Shown one piece after another: positions 21,061 to 32,640 of a stretch of 64,000 nucleotides of DNA. This stretch comes from Amborella trichopoda (taxonomy: Eukaryota > Streptophyta > Magnoliopsida > Amborellales > Amborellaceae). The notes beneath the pieces were generated by a model, which saw nothing but the letters and a program-made list of their open reading frames with translations, did not search any database and was not told the DNA's origin. The stretch is taken from assembly GCF_000471905.2 (NCBI RefSeq), contig NW_006499997.1, forward strand, positions 4,762,674-4,826,673, in the 5' to 3' direction. The translations under genes were made by a program, and so were the position numbers. Numbering within the stretch: the first letter of the stretch is position 1; every line of letters starts with the position of its first letter.

Positions 21061-22349
21061 TTTGTACACAAATTTTGCTAATATGAATGAAGTTCCTCTT
21101 TTTCCATTTGCTTCTTTATGCCCTACATTTCTTCATTCTTTATTACTGTCTTTCAAGAAACTGTACGACAGTCAGGAACCCTTCCCTTGATTTTCTCATG
21201 AAGCCCTTTCGGGTTTTCATCGCTTGTCTTGGGGTGTGGCAGGCAACTACGACCTGAATGACTTCGAATGGAGCTGCGATACCCTTGTCGCCTTTATCCC
21301 TTGATTAGTCAGGCGCTCATAGTACATTATCCTCATGATGTGATGAGCCTGCTAACTGTAGCGATTCCATTCAGGGGCGGTCGTGGCCTCTGACAGGACT
21401 AGTTGTTTGAGGTCTCTTATGCATCATAGCTCTTTGATTCTGGGACCAATCCCTTCAGGGGCTTTGAAACGATCTACAGTGGAGGGGCTTCTTCTACTTT
21501 GGCCTTCCCCTTGCGTAAGACTTCTAATTGGTTTTGAAGGTCTTGCATTTCTTTCCTAAGCTCGGCAAGAGTATTCTGACTTTGATGGTGGACCGAGGAG
21601 ATTTCATTTGGCTTCTCTAGCGTCTAGGTATCAGGGATGCATAGGACTTTTAGAGGGTCGCATGCCTGGACTGATCCTTGGTCCAGATAAGGGATATCTT
21701 TGGGGATGCTAAGGACATTGCGATCTAGTTGCTGTGAGGCTTCTGCCTCGAGGAGCGTAATAGGAATATGCAAGACCTTTTGCTGGTTAGGACCCTTGGA
21801 ACCAAAGCTTCTATTCCCATGGCTTCTTTGAGCTCATCAGTAATCACTGAACTAGAACAGGAGGGAAGAGACTCATCTTCTAGGGAAGTAGGTAATCCTT
21901 TAGGGAGAAGATATGGAGTGTTGGTGTCGATAGAGGTTGGAGGGAGGATCTTTCCATTTCTCTCATCTTCTTTGAACATGTCCAAAAGGACTCGTCCTAC
22001 ATCCTCAGCATCCTCGTGTGAAGATGGTCTCCCTCTTTTCACAGATTTGCATTCATGGTCCTTAGGTTCTTGATATGGTGTCGAGTCTAGAAAGTAGTAC
22101 TTTGCATCAGCATAATGTGTCTCGACGACGAGGGAACGGTCTTTTGTCAGCATAGAACGTGTATTGTCTCCCATCCCTACTATACTTAAAGCATTGATGA
22201 AGGGTGAAAGGAACCACACCTCGATCATGCATCCAAGGGCATCCAAGGAGGATGTTGTATGAGGTATCGGTGTCGATTACATGGAACTGGAGGTAATCAT
22301 TTAATTCACCAATCTTGAGCCACAGGTGGACAGTGTCGACTGGTTTTTC
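21061..22349 (-). pseudogene. Post-protease linker region of minus-strand Tat element
   Basis: Minus-strand frames follow the protease domain. 21,725-22,246 includes GDNTRSMLTKDRSLVVETHY and DHECKSVKRGRPSSHEDAED, a charged linker of the sort lying between protease and reverse transcriptase in Tat elements. Nearer 21,500 a coiled-coil-like AELRKEMQDLQNQLEVLRKG is visible. The part near 21,061-21,480 has no recognisable content. No reverse transcriptase or integrase motif is seen in this element within the window. It is broken. Confidence 0.4.
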
Positions 22350-22952
22350 TCATGAATGATTGAACCCCTGAACTGTAATGTTCGTTGGTGTGAGGTCATC
22401 AGATCCCAGCCTTAGACGAGTGAGAATCCTTTTGCGGATAAGATTGACTGTTGATCCCCCATCTATCATAATGCAGTTGATGGGACGCGTGTGTAACTCA
22501 CCAGTTATGAAGAGAGGCCGGTTGTGAAACTTTCCTCCCAATTGCAAGTCTTCATCCGAGAAAGTGACGGCCATACAATGTTTTAGAATTGTAGGGTCTA
22601 CTTCAATGGGCTCTACTTTAGTCTTATACACCTCATGGTAGGATAAATCTTTAACAAGGGCCATACGAAAGTCTCTTAAAAGCATGACGGCATCATAGAC
22701 GCTGAGAAGGGCAGGGAGTTTCCTCAAATGCCCAACCACGTCATACTTGACCTCATCATCATCAATCTTTTGGGCTCCTAGGCCCTCCATGGGTGGTATA
22801 GAGGGTTGTGAGGTAGATTTGGGTGGTGAAGGTTGGTTTTGGGGTACCGGCTGTCTTTGTTGTACAATCTGTGTGAATTGGAGAGTTTGTGAGGGTTGAG
22901 TAGGCAATGGTTGCGCCACTAGACTTGGTGTCGACTGGCCAGGGTCTAGCAA
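22350..22952 (-). pseudogene. Tat-type aspartic protease of minus-strand element
   Basis: The frame has a proline/glutamine-rich N-terminal stretch, then LSYHEVYKTKVEPIEVDP and the protease-like LFITGELHTRPINCIMIDGG, with the active-site-type motif MIDGGSTVNL at about 22,441-22,470. The order 'FSDEDL - LFITG - IDGGS - LGL-like' is that of retropepsin domains in Tat-lineage Ty3/Gypsy elements. Such proteases cut the Gag-Pol polyprotein in the virus-like particle. Gag pieces lie upstream on the same strand (to 26,369). It is a fossil; the whole element carries many breaks. Confidence 0.65.
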
Positions 22953-24800
22953 AGTCTGACGTGGGTTGGTTGGATGGGATAATAGGGGTAGGTGTTGTTA
23001 AAATGGAGGTTGATAAATGTTTAGGTCTCAGAGATGGTTGGGTATATGGGACCAATGGTGATCCGGAGAAATTATGGAGTAGTGGATTGGTCAGTGTGTT
23101 AGGGTAAGGGATGAGTGGCGGACCAGAATACTTTAACAGCTTCAGCTTTTACACAGGTGGCTGTAACTTCTTGACTGACCTGAGACTGATCAGGTCATCA
23201 TTGGTCACTGATTCCGAGATCTTCACCATGTGGCATGCCTTGTGAGAATAGAAGCTCTGCCCTCTTGATTCTCTCATCATATGCTCGAAGTGAGGCTCAA
23301 GGCGCCATTGAGGTTTCTTGGCCTTGTGATTCTTGCGCCGCTTGGGAAGCTCTTCGATAGTGGGAGGAGGCTTTGTGTTGACTCTAGATGCCAAGGCATC
23401 AGCAATTGATAGAAAGCTGGCTTCTTGGGCCACCGTCTTTTTCAGCTGCCTCCTATGTCACCTGCTAGTGTTGCAAATCTTCAACTCTTTGTCGAGAGCC
23501 TCAAAGTCTAGGCATTTGCGTGATGATCCTATAGAAGATGTGTTAATAGAAGACAAAGAAGGGCTAGAAGAGTCAGGGATAAACGAAGGAGGAGAGCTTT
23601 TAAGGTCTTCACTCAGATTGGACCGATCAAGGTAGCTTTTAGTATCATCACCAGAATTGTACGTGTGTAGGGGATCTTTTAGGTCTTCACCCTGCTTGGA
23701 CCGGTGAGGGGTGCTTTTAATGTCATCACCCTTATTGGACGTGGTGGGAGCCTGAGATGAGAAGGACTCAAGAGTATCTTCTTGACAAGATTGTGGACCT
23801 TGGTCAGTGACAACAACTGCCTAAGGGAAGAAGTCTTGCAGAGTTGGCAAAGGTAGGTCTGGGGCAGAGGGAGTTTCCTCTTTCGACGAGTGGCTCTTGG
23901 TGCTCGTCTCCTTCTACCATTTTTGGGAATGGGCACAGGCGAACCAAGTTCACGAGGCTTAGGGGCCGGCCTTGCTTGGTAAACAGCTTCCCTCTTCATG
24001 GATTTCATCTTGCTTCGTCCTCGATAGACCTGCCATGGCTGGGACGTCGAGGGTTTGTCAAAGTCAGAAGGATCGGGCAGCATGTCTTCACAGGGGATTT
24101 GTGTGTAGACCACCTCCTGTGTTGACCGTTCAGTGGGTTGAACATGATCCTCTAAGACAGAGAGGACGGTACGTCCCCCTTGTACTTTCTCTGACATTAT
24201 ACTTTGAAAGTCAAACTATTTCCCCAGGTCATGACCTCGAATCTGGTGATGTGGGCACTAGAGGTTCTCAGTCCCTCAAGCAAGGTGCCTAGGCTACCTT
24301 GATGGCTTTGGTGTGATGATCCCGAATTGGAGCATCATGAAGAATAGTGCCTGAAGAAGATTCAGCGGTAGTTCATCAAGACGATATACTTGCCCTGCTT
24401 CTTCTTGAATTGTCACCATATGTGACGCCTCAACTGCCCCGAATGCCTTTTTGAGGCTATCGAGCTATATCCACCCCTTTTGATTTAAAGCCTCGATATG
24501 ATCATTAAGGGTGACAGTCTTGAACAGGATGTCCCAACATCCTATGATAGGCACAATACCTTTTATGTGTGGCAAAGTCTGCATCTTTTGGCCTTTTTAC
24601 CTCAGGCAAGGTAATCATTTGTTGCTCAATCAACATTCGGAGTAGAGTCGGGACCCATTCCCTATCGAAACTGTATACCTTTTTATTATGTTCCTACCTA
24701 TAGTCCTTTCTGTAGAGATTATGAGGTGGAGGGACCTTATTGTAAGACTGGGTTTTCTGACTTGCCTGAGACGTCCCCTAAGCATTTGCAAGGTTCACCC
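22953..24800 (-). pseudogene. Gag-to-protease linker and zinc-knuckle-like region, minus-strand Tat element
   Basis: Minus-strand frames at 23,149-23,433 and 23,679-24,197 are basic and proline-rich (for example NGRRRRAPRATRRKRKLPLP). They include RESRGQSFYSHKACHMVKIS, whose counterpart RESRGQSLYDPEVCHMVQIS is readable in the plus-strand element near 33,690, so both belong to one family. At 24,510-24,560 CAYHRMLGHPVQDC resembles the zinc-knuckle-like motif of Tat Gag. It is broken and recognised by family pattern only. Confidence 0.5.
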
Positions 24801-26369
24801 CCTTAGCAAAATCCAAAGTTTAAGGTGAAGCCTTCTTGGGATCTGACATAGCGACAGCAGCACTGATCACTCCTTTTTGTTGACTGCCCCGAGAATTGGA
24901 AGGACTGCTCCCAGAACTTTGATTGTTTTCCCAATTTGACATTGGGGTTTGAAGCTTTCCATGGTGCTTAAATAGACTTTCGATCGGAACTGATTTAGAA
25001 ATAAGATCCGATATAGAGGTTGGCTTTGAAACCTCAACATGTAGGGAGATTTTAGACTGCATGTTGCGCACACATGTTTAGACTGCATCGATTTCTGGCA
25101 TGGAAGTAGCTTGATGCACAACTAGATCTCTCCATCTTGCGATGAACTGATCAACTGGCTCATCTAGATTCTAGGTCATTGTGAGAAGCTCAATAGTTTG
25201 GACTTCTCTTTCAACCTCATAAAAGAGTTTGTAAAACAACTGCTCCATTTCTTCCCAGGTCTACACTGAATTCGATGGAAGTCTTGCATACCTCTTGAAT
25301 GCTAGCCCATCAAGGGTTTCAACAACTGACAAAGAAGAAGCCTCCCATCAGCTACTGTCTCTTGACATGTCGAATAAAAGTGAATGCGCTGATGAGGCGA
25401 ACTCATGCTGTTGAAGAGCAAAAGCTCCCCGTTCTGATAATTTGGGGGAAACGGGAGCTGATCAATATAAGATGGGTAGGGATTCTGATGCAGAGTTGAA
25501 GCTTGGATGCCCGGGATCTATCAGCCTTGCAAGCTACGGGTGACCATGGCATCAATGTCGGTCTGAGAGACCCGTGGATAGGTGGAATGGTCGTGGGCAG
25601 GAGATGACTTCCTCAAGACCAAATTAGACAGACGAGGAGAATTGGCTTCCTAGTGTGATGAGTTCCCGGGAGGCCGGGTACTCACCATCAGGTCAATCTT
25701 CTCCATCATCTTTCGAATCATGTCCTTGAGCCAATTTATATGTTCTTCTTGATCATCATTGGGCTCGTCAACCACCATCATGATGACTGTTTCTTCAGGA
25801 GGATTAATCTCTTATGCAGTTGGAGTCTGGCCTGGCCGTCGGATCGGGTGTGGCAGGTCGGTCAGTAAGGGTTCAGCATACCTTGACTGAGCTCGATCCT
25901 TATACACTGATCTGGTCAGGACCGATTCATGACAGTCTTGGGACCGTAGGGGCTGCATGATTGGGTCGTCTCTGATGACGTTAACAACCATGCAGGCTTC
26001 TTCCATCTCAAGCTCTGTCGCAACCTGTAGTGGATGAAAGGGATTTTCGGTCAAGGGGTCAGCAAGCTTGCTTGCCCCATGTGTCTTGGCTTCTTCTTTT
26101 GGGACTATTCGTAAGCCTCGATCATGTTTGGCTCTCAAGCCTTGGTGTATTTCTTTCGAGAGCTGAGACTCGGACCGTGATTGTGAAAGGTTCGCTTTCT
26201 TTGAACATGACTAAGCCATCTCCATGAGGTGTGGCAAAGAATGCGGGCTAGGGACAAGAGTCAGCTCGAACTTCAATCTTGGCCTAGGGAGAGACGAGGG
26301 ATGGAAGACATCATCCCCCAAAAGAGCCTTGCCCTGAGCTCTTTTGTGGGCACCGAGAATAAGGCCAGT
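24801..26369 (-). pseudogene. Gag core of minus-strand Tat element
   Basis: Minus-strand words CNMQSKISLHVEVSKPTS-like and GSQQKGVISAAVA (24,820-25,071) match the plus-strand element's RNMQPKIALHVEASN and GSQQKGVISAAVA (31,971-32,288). Upstream are ANW/HIN-type coiled segments and, at 25,812-26,138, EEACMVVNVIRDDPIMQPLR. The region ends abruptly at 26,369, where the plus-strand LTR begins. The matching N-terminal words in the other element (ANKRAQGKDLMEDRVLHP, near 30,755) show that this gag reached further. The LTR at 26,370 is thus an insertion into it. Broken in many places. Confidence 0.6.
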
Positions 26370-27682
26370 TGTTTGAACACATTTTTTAGCACCTTGTTCC
26401 CTGATGTGGAATAAAGAGGAAGCAGATCAATAAAGCCTACAAAACAGTGAAAATTTTGACAGTATCAGAATGGCCCTAGAATTGGTCAAGATCTTCATCA
26501 GCACTCCAAAAGGCCACTTGCCAAGTTTTATCGTGATCAGATATGTCTAAGGCAGTGAACACAAGGGAACAATTTCGAAAAAATTGGTCACTAGCACCTT
26601 GAAATGGACCCTATAACGAGAACTATATTTTGGTGTGTCAAACAGCTGTGGGACCATCACCATTAGATCCGACAAGATCGAAAACCCCTATGGGTCAAGT
26701 TTCGGCTTAATCGAGCACTCTAGGACAAAGTTATGGGTGAATTACCGAAAAGGGGTAGGCCGCACACTATCCCCATCTGCCACCCTGAGCCAAAACGCAA
26801 TTGAAGGTGGTTGTTTTCACAGTCACCTACAGTGAATTTCGGGGCCTATACCTTACTCGTTCTAAGTAGGATCGCACTCAAATTTTCTGAGCCACTTCGT
26901 CTCATCAAGACGAGCGTTTCGATAGATGGTACACCTCATGACGATGCCCGAGTAGGGCAAAAAACTAGAAAGAAATTGTTGATCCGTGAAGAAAATTGCA
27001 GAAAATTCGGCAGCAGCACGCCTCACTTGAGTAGCCACATCATGGCGTTCACGTACACAATAGATACAAAACCAATTGCATTATGTGCATAAGGTCTGAG
27101 GTTATCTCTGGCCCGAACCTTGCGTATGATGAACGGTTGGATTTTACACATGAGGGCGTCGAAGCTGCTGTAAATTTTGGCTGCCGGATTTCAAGATTTT
27201 TGCCAAAAAATCAAGACGATAAAATCTTCATCCGTACATGAAATCAAGCCGCGCTTGTTGCAATGTGATCATGATGGCATGCTTAGTGTGGTTCAACCAA
27301 GAAACAGAAGAAAAATATCAAGGAACGAGCACACTATCGATCCAATTTTTTTAAGATTGATCTAAAATTCAAATCTCATGATCATGGCTCAAAAACATGA
27401 TTCATGGCTTGAAATTGGTATCAAATCGATCTCCATGTCGAGCCCTACAAGAAAACGATCATCTTTCGATTAAACAGGCATCAGAGCAATCCCGAATCAA
27501 TCATGGAAGATCACGCAAGTTCTTGGACAACAGTAGGGACTGTTATGGAATTCTACACATTGTTATGTAAGGGCAAAACAGTCATTTTGTACCCATTTTT
27601 ACAATTTCTTTTAAATCAATTAAATTGTAATTATCTTCAATTTTAGGTAGTTTTTGGACGTCCACTCATGTTTGGGCCAATT

Positions 27683-27747
27683 CTATATAAACATGCAAAG
27701 CCAAATTATAAAAAACCTTCGGTTCAATTCATCAGTCAATCAATAAA
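27683..27747 (+). promoter_or_regulatory. LTR core promoter and AATAAA (B4)
   Basis: CTATATAAAC at 27,683-27,692 and AATAAA at 27,742-27,747 repeat the spacing seen in B1. A good TATA match and conserved position support a real RNA polymerase II promoter of the element; activity today is unknown. Confidence 0.55.
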
Positions 27748-28009
27748 ATTTCAATTTTTGCTTGAGTTCTTGGGTGCATCTTGGAGAGAGAGATAGGAGA
27801 GAGAAAAAAGGCTCGATACCCCTCGGTAAGGTAACTTTCTCTCTCCTTCCCTCTTTCTCTTTCCTCCCCTCTTTCTCTCTCTTCTTTTCATCTCTCTCTT
27901 TCTCTCTCTTATTCTCATCTCTATCTCTCTTTCTCTCTCTTCTTCTCATCTCTATCTCTTTTTCTCTCTTCATCTCATCTCTATCCCTCTCTCTTTCCTC
28001 TCTTCTTAA

Positions 28010-28688
28010 CACAACTAACGATGCCAATGCCAGCTGTGTCCTTCTCTCTCCTCTCTTTACAACCTAACAGGCGATGCCAACACCGCTTGTATCCCTCTCT
28101 CTTTCCCTCTCTTCCTAACACATTCAGTGATGCTAGTGTTGACTATGTCCTTCTCTCTCCACTCTTTATAACCCAACTGACGATGTTAGTGTGGCCAGCA
28201 ACCCTCTCTATCTTTCCCTCTCTTCCTAACACAGCCGATGATATCAGTGCCGCCTGTGTCCTTCTCGCTCCTCTCTATACAACCCAGTCGATGATGCCAG
28301 CAATGCCTGTGTCCTTTCTCTCTCCTCCCTTGACAACCCAGTCGATAATGTCAGCACCACCAGTGTCCTTCTCTCTCCTCTCTTTACAACCCAGTCGATG
28401 ATGTCAGTGCTGCCTGTGTCCCTCTCTCTCTTTCTTTTCTTACTAACACAACCGGCAAGGCCAGCACCATCTGTGTTCTGTCTCTCCTCTTTATCCAACA
28501 CAGCTGACGAGGCTTAGCACCGCCTGTGTCCTCTCCCTCTCATCTTAACACAACCGATGATGGTTAGTGTTGCCTATGTCCTATCTCTCCTTTTCTACCG
28601 ACACAACCAGCGATGCTTAGCACCGCCTGCGTCTCCTCATGCTTCTTCTCCCACCACAGCCGACGGAGGCCTAACGCTGCCTATGTCT

Positions 28689-28690
<2 letters not shown>
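28010..28690 (+). repeat. Tandem array with ACACA...TGTGT dyad, ~52-base unit
   Basis: About thirteen diverged units. Each is ACACAACCGACGATGCCAG-like followed by CACCGCCTGTGTCC-like sequence, then a CT spacer (CTTCTCTCTCCTCTCTTT). In the best units (near 28,230 and 28,497) the outer six bases ACACAG and CTGTGT pair. A pure (CT)n run follows at about 28,695-28,730. The unit differs wholly from the array at the same place in B1, but the layout of dyad plus pyrimidine spacer is the same. Confidence 0.75.
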
Positions 28691-28736
<46 letters not shown>

Positions 28737-29675
28737 CACTTTGACGGAAGCACATTGCCATCTGTTCTTTCACCTTCTTTCCCCTACTCATCATAGCCAG
28801 TAGGGACATGTCACCGACTAAGTTTCTCTCTCCTCCTCTTGTTGTTGTCTGTCTTTGCTCCTTCCTTCTCTCTTCATTCACACTCTTCCTCTCTTTTCTT
28901 TCTCTTCCTCTCCTTTTTATTCTCTTCTTCTCTTATCTCGATTCTTATTCTTTCTCTATGATCTCCATTCTTTATGTTATTCTTTCGTTTGATTACGAGG
29001 GGTCATGATTAGCCTTCCATGGTAGTCTTGTTGTTTAGCCATAATGTTGTTGTGCCAGAATTGTTGTGCCAGAATTGTTGTGCCCGCTTTGTTGCCACGA
29101 CAGACTAACCATCATGTCTAGCTAGTCAGTATCGGTATTGACATCTAATAGTAATTCTGTTGAGCTCGTCTAAGTTATCAAGCCCGTTTTAATGCCACAT
29201 TAGGCCAATTACCTACCAGCTTAGTCATTGTGTTGATCTCCCTGCCTGGTCAAATTCTTCTCTCCCTCATATTTCTTCTCTCATTATTCTCTTCTTTTTT
29301 TTGAATGTGCACGCTTGTGTACATTCACTCGAAGGCAAGGTTAGGTTTGTCGAGCCACTTATCTTATAACATTTTCTATACTTGTGTGATTGCAGAAAAC
29401 AAGAGAATACAGGCCAACGGAGGCAATTCTGAACCAGTTTTACTACTGGACGGCATTTTTCGTGATCTAAGAGGGTGGCCATGCGAGCCAGTCCGAGTAA
29501 GTCCCGAACCCACCTTAAATTCCTCTCTCATCAATTGTTAATACCTACCCTTATTCTCAAACAAGGTTCCCGCGAGAGCGATCTCAACAAAAAGTCTCAG
29601 GTCTCCCTGAAACACAAGACGCGTGCCAGCTGATCATCCTGATCCGGAGGGCGAGATCGAGGCACCTAACCATCT

Positions 29676-29694
29676 TGGCAGCTCCACTGGGGAC
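29676..29694 (+). promoter_or_regulatory. Primer-binding-like site of plus-strand Tat element
   Basis: TGGCAGCTCCACTGGGGAC starts three bases after the LTR end. It is close to the TGGCGACTCCACTGGGGA-like sites of Tat-lineage elements, which pair with the 3' end of an arginine tRNA. Position and sequence both fit a reverse transcription primer site. Confidence 0.6.
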
Positions 29695-30680
29695 TTACTA
29701 CCCCTTAGTCAGATTGTACTTGTTTAGCTAGCTTCACCTTTTATTTTATGTATTTGCACTTATTGCTACTGGGTTATGTAACCCACTCATCTGGATTAGG
29801 GATTATCTCATCCCTGCATTTGTGAGTGTCTCTATGGAACAAGTTCCTCCAACTTCGTTTCCGTACTTTCTTTTGAGCAAAGACCACGGGTTTAGCTCCA
29901 AGGTCTTAACCTGGATTGGTGTGAGGAGGGACTTAGAAGTCCCTAACTCCCCATCGCCTCGCTCTGGTGGAACCTCAACCAAAGCACCTTGAATCGACAG
30001 CACATCTGTTCCCCACATAGCATGCACCCTGCCACCGACAAGTCACTTATCAGTCATAGTGCCAAAGTACGCCGGAAGGATGCCCAGTCCCTCTTTATAA
30101 AAGGCAAACAAGTTGTCATTGCGCCTGTGGTTCGGTGCAAGGATACCCCCATATTCTTGCACCACCACGAGTCTCTATCCCTAAAGGCTCAACACATCGA
30201 GGCATAGACCCTGCGGCCTCCACCCCTCGCACACACCATAAGGCTCGTGGGTCATCCACTTGAGCCCACCTCGGGGCAACCCTTACGTTATCTTGAGTCA
30301 GCATCCAGGATCTGACCTCCCAAGGTCGGGTCCTGCATACGCTGCTCATATGCATCCCACTGCTGGGGAAAACGCTGCGCAACTTGAGTACACAGGAGAC
30401 AATCTTCTCGTCCTTATTCAGCACACACAAGCGCACCCTATAAGGAGCAAGTCTCCACCTGTACTCTTGAAGACACGTGCTCATAGTTCTCGGCCTCCTA
30501 AGGCTAGACCACTTGCTCAAGCCTGGGTTAACCCCCAGGTCACCCCTGATCCTTTTTCAAGGGGCACACATGCGTCGCCGTCACAAATATCCCCTCACCT
30601 TCAACTCAAGCATCCTCAAGAGTCAACCTTGCTTTTGCCTGCTCCTCCACCCTTGAGCAAGCACCTCTAGCCATGGTACG
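29695..30680 (+). other. Untranslated leader of plus-strand Tat element
   Basis: About 1 kb between primer site and recognisable gag. Frames at 30,260-30,670 (plus) and 30,116-30,520 (minus) are proline/serine-rich with no domain. Nothing else is recognised. Confidence 0.4.
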
Positions 30681-32640
30681 CGAAGACCTTCCCCAAGAGT
30701 ACCATCCTGAACCAGCCCCATCATTTCGGTCATGTCTCTAGAGCCAACAAGAGAGCTCAGGGCAAAGATCTAATGGAAGATCGAGTCCTTCATCCTCCCC
30801 AGCCCAAGATAACTTTAGTCCCTGACTCTCATCCTTTGCCGCATCGGATTTAGAAAACCCTCTCTTGTGAAAGACAAGTCGACCAACCGCAGTCTTGATC
30901 GGTGCGAGGTCCATCAAAACCTCAAAGCTAAACGCAAATTCTCACCAAGCATGTGGCCAAGGCGGTCGGGATAACCAGCTCTGATGACCCTCTTCACTTG
31001 GTCCCCTTCTACCCTCTTTAGATGATGAAGCCTTAAGAAAAGCTCCATGAGCCCTGCATTGTTGTTAGTGTCGTGGAAGACGACCCAACCCTCAGCAGCC
31101 ATAGTCTAGAGACTGTCGAGAACTTGTCCTCACTCGATTGACATACAAAAGTCGAGTCTAGTCGGGGCATGTTGACCCCCTGCGGATAGATCTACCATGT
31201 GCGACCCGTCAAATTCGCAAGCCCTTAACTACAATTAATGCTGACCTCCTAGGAGAAACAGTCAACGTGATGGTCATAGAAGAACCTAACTCGTAGGAAG
31301 ACCGCATGAGCAAGTTTGAAGATATGGTGCACGAAATGATGGAGAAGATTGATCTTATAGACACCACACGACAATCAGCTAACCATGAGGTCAATTCCCA
31401 CCACTCAAATGGTGCACGTCCAAAGCAGCCCCTTCCCTCTACCTTATAGGACAATTTTGTCCCCTACCCCGTCTCACAGACAGACATAGATGCTATGGTG
31501 ACCCATAACTTAAAGAATAGGAAAATTTTAGGGATACAGGGTACAATGCCTTATCAAAGGTTGTACCGTTCATACATTGACCAGGTCTCGTTTCCCTCAA
31601 ATTACAAGAGAGCGAAGTTTCCCCTATTCAACAGAACCATGTCCCCAAATCAACATATCGCCCACTTTCAAGCAGCATGTCAACAACGGCTGATGGGCGA
31701 CTTCTTCTTCGTCAACTTGTTGAAACCCTTGATGGCCCAACTTTTCTGTGGTATGCTCGACTTGCCCCAAACTCAGTGCATACTTGGGAGGAAGTGGAGA
31801 AGCTGTTCCACTAGCCTTTGTATGAGGCCAAGAGAGAGGTTCAAACCATCGAGCTTCTCACACTGACTCAAGACCCTGATGAACCCGTGGACCAGTTCAT
31901 ATCAAGATAGGGAAATTTAGCTGCTCGCCATCCCAATCCCATGCCTGAGAAGGAAGCAGTCTAAACTTGCGTGAGAAACATGCAACCTAAAATTGCTCTA
32001 CACGTCGAGGCCTCTAATACGACTTTCATGTCAGAGATAATTTCTAAATTAGTCCACATAGAAAATCTATCACGCCACCATGACGGGTTACGACAACCGT
32101 CTACAAGCTCGGGGAACAACAGGGGTAATGGAAGCTCTTGGACTAACACCCGGGGCAGTCAACAAAAAGGAGTGATCAGTGCAGCCGTCGCAGTCACTAA
32201 TATGAAGAAGGCTCCCTCCCAAACTTTGGACCTCTCCAAAGGGGTGACCACAGTAAAGACGACTCCTCAAACAGCCAAGCAACAATAATCGTACAACCGA
32301 GTACCCCCACCGACAATTCTTAATCAAGATGATTATTTCACCAGGCATAGGAACAAGGTCTACCCCCTTGAGAAGGAATGGGTCCCTCCACTGTTCCGAT
32401 TATTATTGAAACAGAATATGATATAGCTTCCCATAGCCAAGTTCCCTGAACAAGCTGGGCTCAATACTCAGGGAAATTATTGTGCCTATCATCGAAGGAT
32501 CAATCACCCCACAGATGACTGCTTCACACTAAAAGATATCATTGAGGCCCTGATTCAAAAGGGTCAGATAAAGCTTGATGACCTAAAGAAGGCATTCAGG
32601 GTACCAGAAGCCTCCCATGCAGTAACCGTCTAAGAGGAAG
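30681..32640 (+). pseudogene. Gag region of plus-strand Tat element
   Basis: Readable pieces in order are ANKRAQGKDLMEDRVLHP (near 30,755), a methionine-rich helix with MVHEMMEKIDLID-like words (31,320), the Gag core with TMSPNQHIAHFQAACQQRL (31,635), RNMQPKIALHVEAS (31,971) and GSQQKGVISAAVA (32,150). The zinc-knuckle-like CAYHRRINHPTDDCFTLKD lies at about 32,480-32,540. Gag makes the virus-like particle shell and packs the RNA. The same order is found on the minus strand at 24,500-26,369. Broken in many places; coordinates are approximate. Confidence 0.6.

Larger units (their letters stand above)
26370..29672 (+). mobile_element. Family B LTR, copy B4, 5' LTR of the plus-strand Tat element
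   Basis: It begins TGTTTGAACACATTTTT and ends CACCTAACCA, 3,303 bases, and is followed by a primer-binding-like site at 29,676. Internal marks are a TATA box CTATATAAAC at about 27,683, AATAAA at 27,742-27,747, donor-like AAG/GTAACT at 27,831, a CT tract, a GC-rich array (28,010-28,690) and acceptor-like GATTGCAG ending at 29,395. The five bases before it are CCAGT, which would be the target duplication. The expected 3' partner LTR was not found downstream before 41,889. Confidence 0.75.

Noticed and set aside
30116-30670. Opposed open frames of 134-136 codons in the Tat leader
   Set aside because: Proline/serine-rich on both strands, no family resemblance, and lying between the primer site and gag where such elements are usually untranslated.
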